DNA from: Dastarcus helophoroides
Taxonomy: Eukaryota > Arthropoda > Insecta > Coleoptera > Bothrideridae
Direction of reading: 5' to 3'
Assembly (NCBI GenBank): GCA_028583605.1
Contig: CM053329.1
Location: 38,848,161-38,912,160 of the forward strand
Length of the DNA: 64,000 nucleotides
Each line of letters starts with the position of its first letter. The stretch's first letter is position 1. This document shows positions 26,136 through 40,195 of this stretch, one piece after another. The position numbers and the translations under genes are program-made. A model generated the notes under the pieces. The model was not told the DNA's origin. It worked only from the letters and a program-made list of their open reading frames with translations, and made no database searches.

Positions 26136-28150
26136 ATGGCTTCCGTTTTAGCTTTATCTTCGGCTTCGCTTTCACTTCTAGTTTCAGTTTAAATTTCAGT
26201 TTCGAATTCAGTTTCAGTTTAAGAGTTTCAGTTTCAATTTAGGTAAAAATTTCAGTTTCAGTTTCAGTTTTTGTTTCAGGTCTGTATTCGGCTTCGTTTT
26301 CAGTTTCAGTGTTTTAGTTTCAATTTCAGTTTCAGTTACTATTTCAGTTTTAGTCTCAGTTCCAGTTTCAGTTTCAAATTCAGTTTCAGTTTCAGTTTCA
26401 GTTCCAGTTTCACTTTCTGTTTCAGTTTCAGTTTCAGTTTTAGTTTCACTTTCAGTACCAGTTTCAGTATTTTATTTTTCAGTTTTCAGATTTAACATTT
26501 ATCAGTTTTTTCCAAATTTTCGATTTTAAGTTTTTTCAATTTATCAACTTTTTGGTTCTTCAGTTTCAGTTTCATTTAAATTTCAGTTTTGAGTTGATTT
26601 TCAGTTTTAGAGTTTTAGTTTTAATTTAGGTAAAAATTTTAGTTTCAGTTTCAGTTTTTGTTTCAGGTCTGTGTTCGGCTTCTTTTTCAGTTTCAGTTTC
26701 AGAGTTTGGTTTCAATTTCAGTTTCAGTTATGATTTCAGTTTCAGTATCATTTTCAGTTTCAGTTTCAGTTTCAGTTCCAGTTTCAGTTTTAGTTTAAGT
26801 TTCACTTAAGTTCCAGTTTCAGTATTTTCTTTTTAAGTTTTCAGATTTACCATTTATCAGTTTTTTTCAAATTTTCGGTTTTATGTTTTTCAATTTATCA
26901 GCTTTTTGGTTCGTCAAATTTTCAGTTTTTCAGTTTTTAGTTTTTCAGTTTTCACTTTCAGTTTCAGTTTCGAGTTCAGTTTTAGTTTTAGAGTTTCAGT
27001 TTCAATTTAGGTAAACATTTCAGTTTAAGTTTCAGTTTTAGTTTCAGTTACAGTTTCTGTTTCAGTTTTAGTTTCAGTTTCAGTTCCAGTTTCAGTATTT
27101 TATTTTTCAGTTTTCAGATTTAACTTTTGTCAGTTTTTCCCAAATTTTCGATTTTAGGTTTTTTCAATTTATCAGCTTTTTGGTTCTTTAAATTTTCAGT
27201 TTTCCAGTTTTTAGTTTTTCCGTTTTCTCAGTTTCAGTTTCAATTTAAATTTCAGTTTTGAGCTGATTTTCAGTTTTAGAGTTTTAGTTTTAATTTAGAA
27301 AAAAATTTCAGTTTCAGTTTTTGTTTCAGGTCTGTATTCGGCTTTTTTTCAGTTTCAGTTTCAGAGTTTGGTTTCAATTTCAGTTTCAGTTATGATTTCA
27401 GTTTCGGTATCATTTCCAGTTTCAGTTTCAGTTTTAGTTCCAGTTCCAGTTTCAGTTTCAGTTTTAGTTTTACTTTCACTTTAAGTTCCAGTTTCAGTAT
27501 TTTATTTTTCAGTTTTCAGATTTACCATTTATCAGTTTTTTCCAAATTTTCGGTTTCAGTTTTTTCAATTAATCAGCTTATTTGGTTCTTCAAATTTCCA
27601 GTTTTTCGGTTTTTACTTTTTCAGTTTTCTGGTTTTTTAGTTTTTTAAATTTTCAGTTTTTTTCTATTTTTTAGTTTCCGAGTTTTTCAGTTTTTAATCT
27701 TTCAGTATCCTGGTTTTTTGACTTTTTAGATTTTCACTTTTTTCTATTTTTTAGTTCCCAGTTTTCAGTTTTATGGTTTTTCAACTGAAAACTTTCAGTT
27801 TTATTTTAATTTCATTTTCAGTTTCAGTTCCAGTTGAAATTTCAATTTCAATTCCAGTTCGAAATCCGGTTCCAATTCCAGTTCAAATTAAAATTCCGAG
27901 TTTTTCAGTTTTTAATTTTTCAGTATTCTGGTATTTTGGGTTTTCAGATTTTTCCTTGTTTCTATTTTTTAATACTCAGTTTTCAAGTTTTCAGTATTTC
28001 GGTTTTTCAACAGAAATCTGTGTTTCATTTTATTTTCATTTTTAGTTAGTTCCAGTTAAAATTTCAATTCCAGTTCGAAATGCGGTTCAGATCCAGTTCA
28101 AATTAAAATTCTGATTCCGATTAAGATTTCCAATTTCAATACCAGTTTTG
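26136..28150. repeat. Second TTTCAG array with ~270-400-bp units
   Basis: Same hexamer, polarity and lead sequence (cttccgttttagcttta.cttcggcttcgctttcac) as the 2.7-5.2 kb arrays. A second landmark, tattttatttttcagttttc followed by a(c/a)catttatcagtttttt, recurs near 26465, 26825, 27095 and 27497. The right half grades into ttcagtttttagtttttcag and gttccaattccagttc variants. Confidence 0.9.
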
Positions 28151-30036
28151 ATTTTAATTTTAATATTTTGCTTATCAGAAATGTTCTCTTTTCATGTAAA
28201 AATTCAACCAAGCAATTGGAATTTCGACGAAATTTGGGTTTTTTCTAGAAATTTTGCGGGTTTTAAGAAAATTTTCTGAGAAAACATAAAAGTTTCTATA
28301 TTAAACTAAAGAGTGTATGAAAATATTAAAATGTTAAGTTCAAGTTTATACTAGAAAAAATATTAATACATAAAAACTATGAAGAAAAATTGTCAATAGG
28401 TCTGAGAGTGCAAAGTGGAAATTTTAAAATAACAGTTAATATTTTGAAGATTTTCTTGTAATTTCTAGGGACGTTTGGCATTTTTTTTTGTGTGCACTTT
28501 TTTGTTTCGCAATTTTTTTCGTAATGTTTTTAACTCGCCTAAAGAAGTTTTCTCTTTAAAAACTGTTTACATTAACAAAATTCTCAAAATTGTCAATTTA
28601 AACTCTCATGGGGAAAATTATTTATTAATGTAGAAATTTAAAAAAGTTATAATAAAAATTAGAAACAAATTCTCGATTACTGAATGTTTAGTTTTTGTAA
28701 AAAACAAAATTAACTATACAAACTGAAAGAACAAACTTGGAACTACAAGAAAAAGCTGAAATTTCGAGAATCACTTAGAATTTATAAGCCAATTTTCGAC
28801 AAAGAGTAACAAGTTTAAATTTCAGTTTAGATTTCTGTGAAGCAAATTTATTCGACCGATGATTTTCGTAAGATATCTTGAAGTTATTGTCATATTTACA
28901 GCCAGCCAAATTAATTCCAAGCGAGACGTTATTTTTCTGACCTTCTTTTAGAACAGACATAGTAAATCTGCCAACGAAAGGACGAGTTAAGAAATATCGA
29001 ACGTGTTGAGGTTCAATACAAGCAACGTACAAGTCACGATAGTAAAAAATTGAACCTGATTACAGCTAAGAAAAAGCGGCATCTTCATATTTCATCATGG
29101 GATCTATTTGTCTGAAGAAATTATGTGAGTGATCGATGCCGATTACACCATCATATCGATACCTTTGGAGTTCCGCGCTGCGAGACGTTGCGATAGCAAG
29201 AACATTATTCAATGCCAATACTTGATATAAGACGGGGAGACCCGGCCCCGGCCCCTCGGAAAATCGAACACATGAAGAAAAGTTAGTCTCGGGAAGATAG
29301 AAATAAAAGAATGAAACAGATTGCCCCGGATAAGATACTTGTCAGTTCCTCGGAAGCGTTCATCCTTGAAAATTAATGTTTGTTAGCAGCTAGTCCTCTA
29401 TCCACTCTATTACAAGGTGTCTCCGTCTCACTCTAATAACCCCATTCTCAAACGCTCACCAAAAAAAAATTCTAAATCGAACTCTAAAAGAGTATTGTTT
29501 GTATTCGGTTCCTCGCAATCGTATTAACCTTTTCGACGGTCAAACGGGCTCTTAAATAGTGCGTATACGCCGCAGTTAGTTCGGGCACAGTTCTTGCATT
29601 TATATTAGAGTTTGCGAGATGCCGAAGCGTTTTCGACCCTTTGGCGGTCGGCAAAATGCTGATTTCGCTGACTGAGATAGCCCCACTTAGCTTAAATATC
29701 CCCAGGCTCGCATCTGTTGCAACTTGTCGTCCTCGTGTAATAACCACAATCTAACTCGGCTACCGCCACTAAAATCTCCCGACAAAAACGGGCGTGTGGT
29801 GTGCTGGGCATAAACACCAACTAAATTTTATTTAATGAAATCCACAACCAACAAAACTTACGGCAAAACAAAAAGAAAAAATAAATAAAATACCTACACG
29901 TCATAAAATGGATGATTTTTCGACTACAATGTAAAAATTGTTGATAACATCAAAAGCCCTACTCTTTTTGTAAACTGAAATGAGTTTTGAACAAAAGGGA
30001 GCGAGCGAAGAAGGGCGACCAAATGCTAAGATCCGC
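28151..30036. other. Low-repeat island with GC-richer centre (29050-29800)
   Basis: The left part is AT-rich; 29050-29820 has ordinary complexity and higher GC. Minus-strand open frames at 28775-29032 (85 codons) and 29484-29747 (87 codons) lack known motifs and convincing start contexts. No COE exon. Candidate regulatory DNA. Confidence 0.4.
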
Positions 30037-30815
30037 GACGTTAATGCAAGTAGAATGCAGCTCTCTAACTTAGCCATCGAGATCTAGATGGACTAGTGAA
30101 GCTGCTAGGTTGCCAATACTTCAAAATATTTCCCTAACATGACGAATGAAGCATCGAAGTTCCGTGAGATGTATAATTTCAAATTGCGATAAGGACTCCT
30201 GAACGAAAATTCATGCTTCCAGATCCACTGGTTTAATTTGTCTGCTGCCTGTAAATCAATGGCTAGGGTTTTATTAAATATATTTTATTTTTGAAATCTT
30301 GACTTTTTTCACTGAATTTCGACGTTAATGTAAATAGAATACGGTTCTTTAACTAAGCCATCGGCATCTAGATGGGCTAGTGAAGCTGCTACGTTGCTAT
30401 TACTTCAAAATGTTTCCCTAACGTGTTTAAGGAAGCATCGAAGTTCCGTGAGATGTATAATATCAATTGCGATAAGGAACTCTTGCAAGAAAATTTATGT
30501 TTCTAGATCCAGCGGTTTAATCTGTGGGCTGCCTGCGAATCAATGGCTAGGGTTTTATTAAGTAGATATTATTTTCCATATCTGGACCCTTTTTCTTTAA
30601 ATTTCGACGTCAATGCAAATAGGGTGCAGCTCTCTAACTTAGCCATCGGATCTAGATGGACTAGTGAAGCTGCTAGGTTGCCATTACTTCAAATTGTTTC
30701 CCTAACCTGCGAAATGAAACATCGAAATTTCGCAAGATGAATATCAGGAACTCTTGTGTGAAAATTCATGCTTCTAGATCCACCATTTTAAACTGCGTGC
30801 TGCCTGCAAATCATT
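30037..30815. repeat. ~285-bp tandem repeat, 2.7 copies
   Basis: gacgt(t/c)aatg begins units at 30037, 30321 and 30606. All share aacttagccatcg, tctagatggactagtgaagc, ttccctaac, catcgaa.tt and tgctgcctg. The third copy breaks off near 30815. Flanking T-rich DNA is inserted within units 1 and 2 after aatggctagggttttatta. Confidence 0.92.
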
Positions 30816-32540
30816 TCTTTCCCAAAATTTGTCATTTTTGTGAAGGACTATTCTCAAAGTGTATCGAACAATTTTTTTCCATGAGATTTATCTTTTTCTT
30901 CAAGATCCAAGTTTTTAGCGGATTTTCGATTATAATTTATTTCAAAATTCCTATTTTTTTAACTACGACTTTGGTAAAATTTACCTGTTTTTCTTAAAAT
31001 GTGACTTTCCCTGATAAATTTCTACTTTATTCTCAATTTAAATTTTTTAAGAAAATTCGATTTTATCTCAAAATTTGATCCTTTCGTTTCGTTAATAGAA
31101 ATCCAAATTTTTTTGTCGAGATTCGTCTTTTTGTCAAAATTCCGATTTTTTTTTCGAAGTTACATTTTTTAATTTGTTGTTTTCAGAATTTGATTTTTCC
31201 AAATTCGGTCTCTTTTCCAAATCTAAATTTTTTCCTTTAAATTGGACTTTTCCTCAGAATTTCGATTTCTTTTCTTAAAATTCGTTCTTTTCGTAGAAGA
31301 TTATTCTTAAAATTTACAGTTTGTTCAAAATTTCTATTTTTATAGAAATTTCGTGCTCCGAATTTGTTATTTTTTCTCGAAAAAAGTCTCTCTAACCTCG
31401 ACCATTTCTCGCATTTTTGACATTATTTTTAAAACATCGTATGTTCTTTTCAGTTTGACTCTTCAGCAAAATTTGATATTTTTCGTAACATTTTGACTTT
31501 CGTCGGAACATTTTAACTTAATTCTTAATTCAGTTTCATTTATTTTTCACTTTGACTTTATCTAAACATTTTTTTGTTATGTTTTTGAAAATCTTCAATT
31601 TTTTCCTCAATATTAGTTTTTTTCTTAAAATTTCGTATTTTTCTAAATTCGTCTTGTGCAAATTTGACTTTCGGTACGAATTTTGTATTTTTTAAAAATT
31701 TTTCTTCCCAAATTCATTTTTTATCTGAAAATTCGTCTTTTTCTCGCAATTTGACTATTTGTTCAAAATTCGACTTTTTTTCATTTCGTCGCAAAATTCG
31801 AATATTTTTCTGAAAACGTCATTAAAAAATTTAGGATTGGGTCTCAATTCCAAAATTGTTCTCAAAATTTCAACGCTTTTCTATTTTTTTTTCAAAATGG
31901 TATTACTTTTCCTAGCATTACTAAGTTTTCCCACTTTTTATAATCCGACTGTTGCCTAATTTCCTAAAGTTGGTCTTTTTTCTCAAGATTTTTACTTTTA
32001 TCACAAAAATCGATATTTAATATGACTGCAAATTTCGACTTTTTCCTTGAAACTACGAATTTTCTATTTTTTGGAAATTTTTCTCTCCAAAGTCATTTTT
32101 TTTTTGAAAATTCGTATTTTTCTCGGAATTGGACCATTTTTTCAAAATTTGACTTTTTTTTATTTCGTCGCAAAATTCGAATATTTTTCTGAAAACGTCA
32201 CTAAAAAATTTAGGATTGGGTCTCAATTCCAAAATTGTTTTCAAAATTTGAACGCTTTTCTATTTTTTTTTTCAAAATAGTGTTACTTTTCCTAGCATTA
32301 CTAAGATTTTCCTACTTTTTACAATCCGACTGTTGCCTAATTTCCTAAAGTTGGTCTTTTTTCTCAAGATTTTTTACTTTTGTCACAAAATTTCGATATT
32401 TAATATGACTGCAAATTTCGACTTTTTCATTGAAACTTTGACTTTTGCCTTGAAATTTGGCTTCTGTTCGAAATTTCGACTTTCTTGTCGAAAATTCACA
32501 TTATTCCTCAATTTAAATGTTGATTTAGCTGCTTTTGCCG
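30816..32540. repeat. T-rich AAATTTCGAC DNA containing a ~379-bp direct repeat
   Basis: 30820-31110 is the reverse complement of the 340-bp unit expanded at 42850-44290. Within 31700-32430 a segment is directly repeated at 379 bp (ttaggattgggtctcaattc at 31831 and 32210), both copies followed by ttacttttcctagcattact. 31510-32500 also matches 52740-53330. Confidence 0.83.
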
Positions 32541-32714
32541 CCTCTATACGGTGCCGCTTGATACGGTTGCCTCCTTGCATCATAGCACTGAGCCCTGGCA
32601 TCAAGTGAAAATATTAAAAAAGGTCGAAACCTGGAGAAAAAAATTACAATTTCGTTTTAAAATTGAAATTATAGGAAAAAAAGAAAACACTTTATGTTTA
32701 ACCTGAAAAATTTT
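32541..32714. other. Short spacer, no gene seen
   Basis: Mixed spacer containing ccgcctctatacggtgccg and a short A-rich tract; nothing recognised. Confidence 0.4.
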
Positions 32715-32871
32715 TAATGCACAGACCAGTTGGTTTGAACATTTATTAGATTCGAAGTTTGGAAACCAAAGACCGGTTTCGATCGTGTTAGATCTCGTCA
32801 ATCGGTGTGTCGGCCTTTGGTTTTCTAACTTCGAATCTAATAAATGTTCAAACCTATTGCTCTGTGCATTA
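32715..32871. mobile_element. 157-bp palindromic MITE-like element
   Basis: Left arm from taatgcacagacca through atttattagattcgaagttt to ggaaaccaaa (32770) pairs with a right arm ttggttttctaacttcgaat through aaatgttcaaac to tctgtgcatta (32871). Arms of about 55 bp with few mismatches enclose a loop of about 45 bp. There is no coding capacity. A degraded relative lies at 24051-24180. Confidence 0.85.
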
Positions 32872-34611
32872 GAATCCTTGCCTTCTGGGAAATTTTTTCT
32901 AGAAAGCAACCGCTTCGCTAGGTGGCAGTGTTTCAACTGTTGGTAGTTCAACTATGATTCACTATACCTGCCTGGAGGGCCGCATGAATTTGTAGTCTAG
33001 ATTGCATACTACTTGCATACTGAAAAAGTTGGTAAAAACTCAAAATTTAAAAGATAACAATTTCTTAGAATTTGTAAATCAAAAATACGCATAAAAATAA
33101 TAAAAATTTTATAATAAAGTTGCGAGTTCTTAAAAAAAATAAACTGGAATTTTATAAAAGAATGAAAAAAATTTGATTTGATTATCACAGTTGTAAAAAC
33201 TTGAATTTGTAATAAAAATCTGGTTTTGAAACAATATTAAAAAGACTTATCAAAAAAATTGAAGAAAGTCTAAAATTTAGAAAAAAATTTCAAGATTAAA
33301 CTAAAATTTTGAGAGAACACTCGAAATACCAACAAAGATTGTTCGGAATGTCCAGTTCAAAGTTGTACTTCTAAAGAAAACAATCCTAATTTTTAACTTA
33401 TAGTTTTTGGGAAAAATCAATAATTTTAGTTTAACGTATAAAGTAGAAAAAATCAAAATTAGTTTCGTAGTTTTCTTTAGTAGAGGCTTAGGAAAAAAGT
33501 GAAGATTTTAAATTTGAAATTCCCATCAGCGAGAGTTTAAAACAAATCTTAAAACTCGAACTGAAATTTTTCAACCTATTTAATAATATTTAATGTTTAA
33601 TCTCAAGTCTAGACAATAATCTCAAAATTTCAACTATTATTTTCTTAAAGCCAATTTGGTTAGAATTTTTTCAAAATTGAAATTGATTGACACTGATTTT
33701 TAACAAACTTTTAGTAAGAAATTTGGACTTTTTTCTTCAAATTTAGCAAATTAGAAATTATGATTAGTTTTTTTGCTAGAATTTTTCTCATTTATTTTAG
33801 TTTTCATTTTGATTAAAAAAGTGAAAAATTAAATTTCTGGTTAAAATGGAAATTTCATACCGTAGATTTGTTTTTTGTGAATCCAATATTTCAATTCTTA
33901 TTAATACTCCAAATTTGATTTTTAATTTCTCTAAGTAGAATTGACATTTTGAGAGAACTTTGCTCACTTCTCTTAGTTTCCATTTTAATTAATAAAAGAA
34001 AAAAATCGATTTCTAGATTTAGTTAAAAATGCGACGAAATTTTGACCTTTAAACGCCCAACATATGGTACAGATAGAGCCGAATTTTGAAAACACTTAGG
34101 TGAATTTTTTACGAAATTCTTATTGTATATCCAAAATTCTAACTCTTTTTAAACATGACTGATGGTTCTAAGTCCCCAAAGTAAGGCAACCAGAGTTAGG
34201 AAATTACTGTGGACTCCAACTTGCCATATTCAGAATTTCTTTCTTTGGGGATTCTGTTTTCTGTAGAATATAGAATAGAATTACCTTTTTACTAACAAAC
34301 CGTATTAAGCAAATCATTCTTCTTCCCAAAAATTTCACTTTTTCAATAGTTAACTTTTGCGAGTGGATTATTTTTAAAAAAAGATTGCCTACTCCCAAAA
34401 TTTCGACTTTTTTTGCGATTTCTGAATAGTTTTAAATTGTTTCAACAATATTCTTTACAAAATGTTAAATATTGGCACCGAAGATGTCCACTGCATTTAA
34501 AATAAGAATTCCAGTGGCTACAAAGGTTAGCAGATGAAAAGCATGCTCTCACTAAATCAGGTTTTGGTTTTAATGATCCAAATCACAGAAAATTTCTCCA
34601 ATTTTAATAAA
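32872..34611. other. A-rich intronic sequence, no gene seen
   Basis: AT-rich, mostly A-rich DNA without tandem order. A minus-strand 64-codon frame at 34204-34398 is not supported as coding. Confidence 0.5.
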
Positions 34612-37600
34612 ATAATCACTTTTATACAAATTCCATATTGCATTCAAATATTTTCATAGTTTTCCCAGAGTGTGTTTTCGAAACCAAAGAAAACGGCTTC
34701 ATGAAATTCGAAGGGATATTCTGGGTCACTCTCAAGATTCGTTTAAAAAAAAACTGATATGAAGTCTAATGATCATTTTTATACAAATACCATATCGTAT
34801 TCCAATATTTTTACAGTTTTCCCAAAGTGGGTTTTCAAAACTAAAGAAAAAGGCTTCATGAAATTCGAAGGAATATTCTGGGGTGACCATGAGTCACTCT
34901 CAAGATTCGCTTAAAAAAAATACGGATATGAAGTCAAATGATCACTTTCATACAAATACCATATCGTATTCAAATATTTTCACAATTTTCCCAAAGTATG
35001 TTTTTAAAACCAAAGAAAAAGGCTTCGTGGAGTTACAAGGGATATTCTGGGGCGACCATGAGTCACTCTCATAAGTCGTTTAAAAAAAAATACTTATATG
35101 AAGTCAAATGATCACTTTCATACAAATACCATATCGTATTCGAATATTTTCACAGTTTTCCCAAAGTGTATTTTCAAAACCAAAGAAAAAGTCTTCATGA
35201 AATTCGAAGTGATATTCTGGGGTAACTATAAGTCAATCTTAAGGTTCTTTAAAAATAAAATACTGATATGAAGTCAAATGATCACTTTCATACAAATGCC
35301 ATATCGTATTCGAATATTTTTACAGTTTTCCCAAAGTGCGTTTTTAAACCCAAAGAAAAAGGCTTCATGAAATTCGAAGATATATTCTGGAGTGACCATA
35401 AGTCACTCTCAAGAGTCATTTTAAAAAAAAACTACTGATATGAAGTCAAATGATCACTTTCATACAAATGCCATATCGTATTCGAATATTTTTACAGTTT
35501 TCCCAAAGTGTGTTTTCAAAACCAAAGAAAAAGGCTTTACGAAATTTGAAGGGATATTCTGGGGTGACCATGAGTCACTTCCAATAGTCGTTTTAAAAAA
35601 ACTACTGATGTGAAGTCAAATGATCACTTTCATACAAATGCCATATCGTATTCGAATATTTTCACAGTTTTCCCAAAGTGTGTTTTCAAAACCAAAGAAA
35701 AAGGCTTTACGAAATTTGAAGGAAAATTCTGGGGTGACCATGAGTCACTCTCAGAATTCGCTTTAAAAAAAATACTGATATAAAGTCAAATGATCACTCT
35801 CATACAAATATCAAATCGTATTCGAATATTTTCGTAGTTTTTCCAAAGTGTGTTTTCAAAACCAAAGAAAAAGGGTTTGTAGAGTTCCAAGAGATATTCT
35901 GGGGTGACCATGAGTCACTTTCAAGATTGTTTTTAAAAAACTACTGATATGATGATCACTTTCATAAAAATACCATATCGCATTCGAATATTTTCACAGT
36001 TTTCCCAAAATGTGTTTTCAAATCCAAAGAAGAAGGTTTTATAAAATTCGAAGGGATATTCTGGGGTGACCATGAGTCACTCTCAAGAGTCGTTTTAAGA
36101 AAACTACTGATATGAAGTCAAATGATCACTTTCATACAAATACCATGTCGTATTCGAATATTTTCAGAGTTTTCCCAAAGTGTGTTTTCAAAACCAAAGA
36201 AAAAGGCTTTATGAAATTCGAAGGGATATTCTGGGGTGACCATGAGTCACTCTCAAGAGTCGTTTTAAAAAAACTACTGAAATGAAGTCAAATGATCACT
36301 TTCATACAAATACCATAGCGTATTCGAATATTTTCACAGTGTTCCCAAAGTGTGTTTTTAAGACCAAAGAAAAAGGCTTGATGAAATTTAAAGGAATAGT
36401 CTGGGGTGACCATGGGTCACTCTCAAGAGTTGTTTTAAAAAAACTACTGAAATGAAGTCAAATGATCACTTTCATACAAATACCATATCATATTTAAATA
36501 TTTTCACAGTTTTCCCAAAGTGTGTTTTCTAAACCAAAGAAAAAGGCTTCGTGGAGTTCTAAGGGATATTCTGGGACAGCCATGAGTCACTCTCAAGATT
36601 GTTTTTAAAAAAATACTGATATGAAGTCAAACGATCACTGTCATAAAAATACCATATCTTATTCGAATATCTTCACAGTTTTCCCACACAGTGTGCTTTC
36701 AAAACCAAAAAAAGGCTTTATGAAATTTGAAGTGATATTCTGGGGTAACTATGAGTCACTCCCAAGAGTCGTTTTAAAAAAACTACTAAAATGAAGTCAA
36801 ATGATCACTTTTATACAAATGCTATATCGTATTTGAATATTTTCACAGTTTTCCCACAGCGTATTTTCAAAACCAAAGAAAAATTCCTCACGGAATTCGA
36901 AGAAATATTCTGGGGTGACTATGCTTCAATCTCAAGATTTATAAAAAAATACTGATATGAAGTCAAATGATCACTTTCATACAAATGCCATATCGTATTT
37001 GAATATTTTCACAGTTTTCCCAAAGTGTGTTTTCAAAACCAAAGAAAAAGGCTTTATGAAATTTGAAGGGATATCGTGGACTGACCATGAGTCACTCTCA
37101 AGAGTCGTTTTAAGAAAAACTACTGATGTGAAGTCAAATGATCACTTTCATGCAAATACCATATCGTATTCGAATATTTTCACACTTTTCCAAAGTGTGT
37201 TTTTAAAACCAAAGAAAAAGGCTTCGTGAAGTTCCAAGGGATATTCTGGGACGGCCATGAGTCACTTTTATGATTGTTTTTAAAAAACTACTGATATGTA
37301 GTCAAATGATCACTCTCATACAAATACCATATCGTATTCGAATATTTTCACAGTTTTCTTAAAGTGTGTTTTCAAAACCAAAGAAAATAGCTTCATGGAA
37401 TTTAAAGGAATATTCTGAGTTAACCATGAGTCACTTTCAGGATTCGTTTAAAAAAAAATACTGATATGAAGTCAAATGATCACTTTCATAAAAATGTCAT
37501 ATCGCATTCGAATATTTTTACAGTTTTCTCAAAGTGTGTTTTCAAAACCAAAGAAAAAGGCTTCATGGGGCGATCATGAGTCACTCTCAGGATTCGTTTA

Positions 37601-39995
37601 AAAAAAAATACTGATATAAAGTCAAATGATCACTTTCATACAAATACCATATCGAACTGGAATATTTTCACAATTTTCCCAAAGTGCGCTTTCAAAACCA
37701 AAGAAAGGCTTTATGAAATTTGAAGTGATATTCTGGGGTAACTATGAGTCACTCCCAAGAGTCGTTTTAAAAAAACTACTAAAATGAAGTCAAATGATCA
37801 CTTTCATACAAATGCTATATCGTATTTGAATATTTTCACAGTTTTCCCACAGCGTATTTTCAAAACCAAAGAAAAATTTCTCACGGAATTCGAAGAAATA
37901 TTCTGGGGTGACTATGCTTCAATCTCAAGATTTATAAAAAAATACTGATATGAAGTCAAATGATCACTTTCATACAAATGCCATATCGTATTTGAATATT
38001 TTCACAGTTTTCCCAAAGTGTGTTTTCAAAACCAAAGAAAAAGGCTTTATGAAATTTGAAGGGATATCGTGGACTGACCATGAGTCACTCTCAAGAGTCG
38101 TTTTAAAAAAACTACTGATGTGAAGTCAAATGATCACTTTCATGCAAATACCATATCGTATTCGAATATTTTCACACTTTTCCAAAGTGTGTTTTTAAAA
38201 CCAAAGAAAAAGGCTTCGTGAAGTTCCAAGGGATATTCTGGGACGACCATGAGTCACTTTTATGATTGTTTTTAAAAAACTACTGATATGTAGTCAAATG
38301 ATCACTCTCATACAAATACCACATCGTATTCGAATATTTTCACAGTTTTCTTAAAGTGTGTTTTCAAAACCAAAGAAAATGGCTTCATGGAATTTAAAGG
38401 AATATTCTGAGTTAACCATGAGTCACTTTCAGGATTCGTTTAAAAAAAAATACTGATATGAAGTCAAATGATCACTTTCATAAAAATGTCATATCGCATT
38501 CGAATATTTTTACAGTTTTCTCAAAGTGTGTTTTCAAAACCAAAGAAAAAGGCTTTATGAAATTTGAAGGGATATCGTGGGCTGACCATGAGTCACTCTC
38601 AAGAGTCGTTTTAAAAAAACTACTGATGTGAAGTCAAATGATCACTTTCATGCAAATACCATATCGTATTCGAATATTTTCACACTTTTCCAAAGTGTGT
38701 TTTTAAAACCAAAGAAAAAGGCTTCGTGAAGTTCCAAGGGATATTCTGGGACGACCATGAGTTACTTTTATGATTGTTTTTAAAAAACGACTGATATGTA
38801 GTCAAATTATCACTCTCATACAAATACCATACCGTATTCGAATATTTTCACAGTTTTCTTAAAGTGTGTTTTCAAAACCAAAGAAAATGGCTTCATGGAA
38901 TTTAAAGGAATATTCTGAGTTAACCATGAGTCACTTTCAGGATTCGTTTTAAAAAAAATACTGATATGAAGTCAAATGATCACTTTCATAAAAATGTCAT
39001 ATCGCTTTCGAATATTTTTACAGTTTTCTTAAAGTGTGTTTTCAGAAACCAAAGAAAAAGACTTCATGGAATTCAAAGAGATATTCTGGGGCGATCATGA
39101 GTCACTCTCAGGATTCGTTTAAAAAAAAATACTGATATAAAGTCAAATGATCACTTTCATACAAATACCATATCGAACTGGAATATTTTCACAATTTTCC
39201 CAAAGTGCGTTTTCAAAACCAAAGAAAAAAGGCTTCATGAAATTCGAATGGATATTCAGGGGTGACAATGCATGACTCCCAAGAGTCGTTTTAAAAAAAC
39301 TACTGATATGAAGTCAAATGATCACTTTCATACAAATGCCATATCGTATTCGAATATTTTCACACTTTTCCCAAAGCGTGTTTTCAAAACCAAAGAAAAA
39401 GTCTTCATGAAATTCGAAGAAATATTCTTGGGTGACCATGGGTCAATCTCAAGGTTCTTTAAAAATAAAATACTGATATGAAGTCAAATGATCACTTTCA
39501 TACAAATGCCATATCGTATTCGAATATTTTCACAGTTTTCCCAAAGTGTGTTCTTAAAACCAAAGAAAAAGGCTTTATGAAATTTGAAGGGATATTGTGG
39601 GGTGACCGTGAGTCACTCTCAAGAGTCGTTTTAAAAAAACTACTGATGTGAAGTCAAATGATCACTTTCATACAAATACCATATCGTATTTGAATATTTT
39701 CACAGTTTTCCCAAAGTTTGTTTTTAAAACCAAAGAAAAAGGCTTTATGGAGTTCGAAGGGATATTTTGGGGTGACCATGAGCCACTTTTAAGAGTCGTT
39801 TTAAAAAATCTACTGATATGAAGTCAAATGATCACTTACATACAAATACCATAGCGTATTCGAATATTTTCACAGTGTTCCCAAAGTGTGTTTTCAAAAC
39901 CAAAAAAAAAGGTTTCGTGGAATTCTAAGGCGTACTCTGGGGCGAACATGAGTCACTCTCAAGATTCGTTTTTAAAAAAAATACTGATATGAAGT
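34612..39995. repeat. 170-bp satellite array, about 32 monomers, with higher-order repeats
   Basis: aagtcaaatgatcacttt recurs about every 170 bp (e.g. 34931, 35101, 35271, 35443). Each monomer then has ccatatcgtattcgaatatt, cagttttcccaaagtgtg, ttcaaaaccaaagaaaaagg and attctggggtgaccatgagt. Monomer sequence varies, and distinctive variants recur in fixed order (see findings). The array ends abruptly at gatatgaagt, where non-repetitive DNA begins. Open frames inside it are artefacts. Confidence 0.95.
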
Positions 39996-40195
39996 TGTCG
40001 CAGCAATGAAATTGATCTCCAACTCAATTACGACAAATTCGAGGGCGATACAAATCGAATTAGAACGAGATAACTAGTTTTATGCGAATTCTGATTAAGC
40101 GCGATGCGTGCTCTATTGAATTGGGCTAATTCGGGGCGCCGAATTTATAGACAATGGCCGGTAGTCCGGGGCGGCGGTGTCGCATCTAAAAACGA

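Noticed and set aside
28775..29747. Minus-strand frames of 85 and 87 codons
   Set aside because: No motif or exon boundaries recognised; single frames of this size are expected by chance in 64 kb.
34612..39995. CRISPR-like regular repeat
   Set aside because: Monomers are 170 bp, fully homologous end to end with no unique spacers; this is a eukaryotic satellite.
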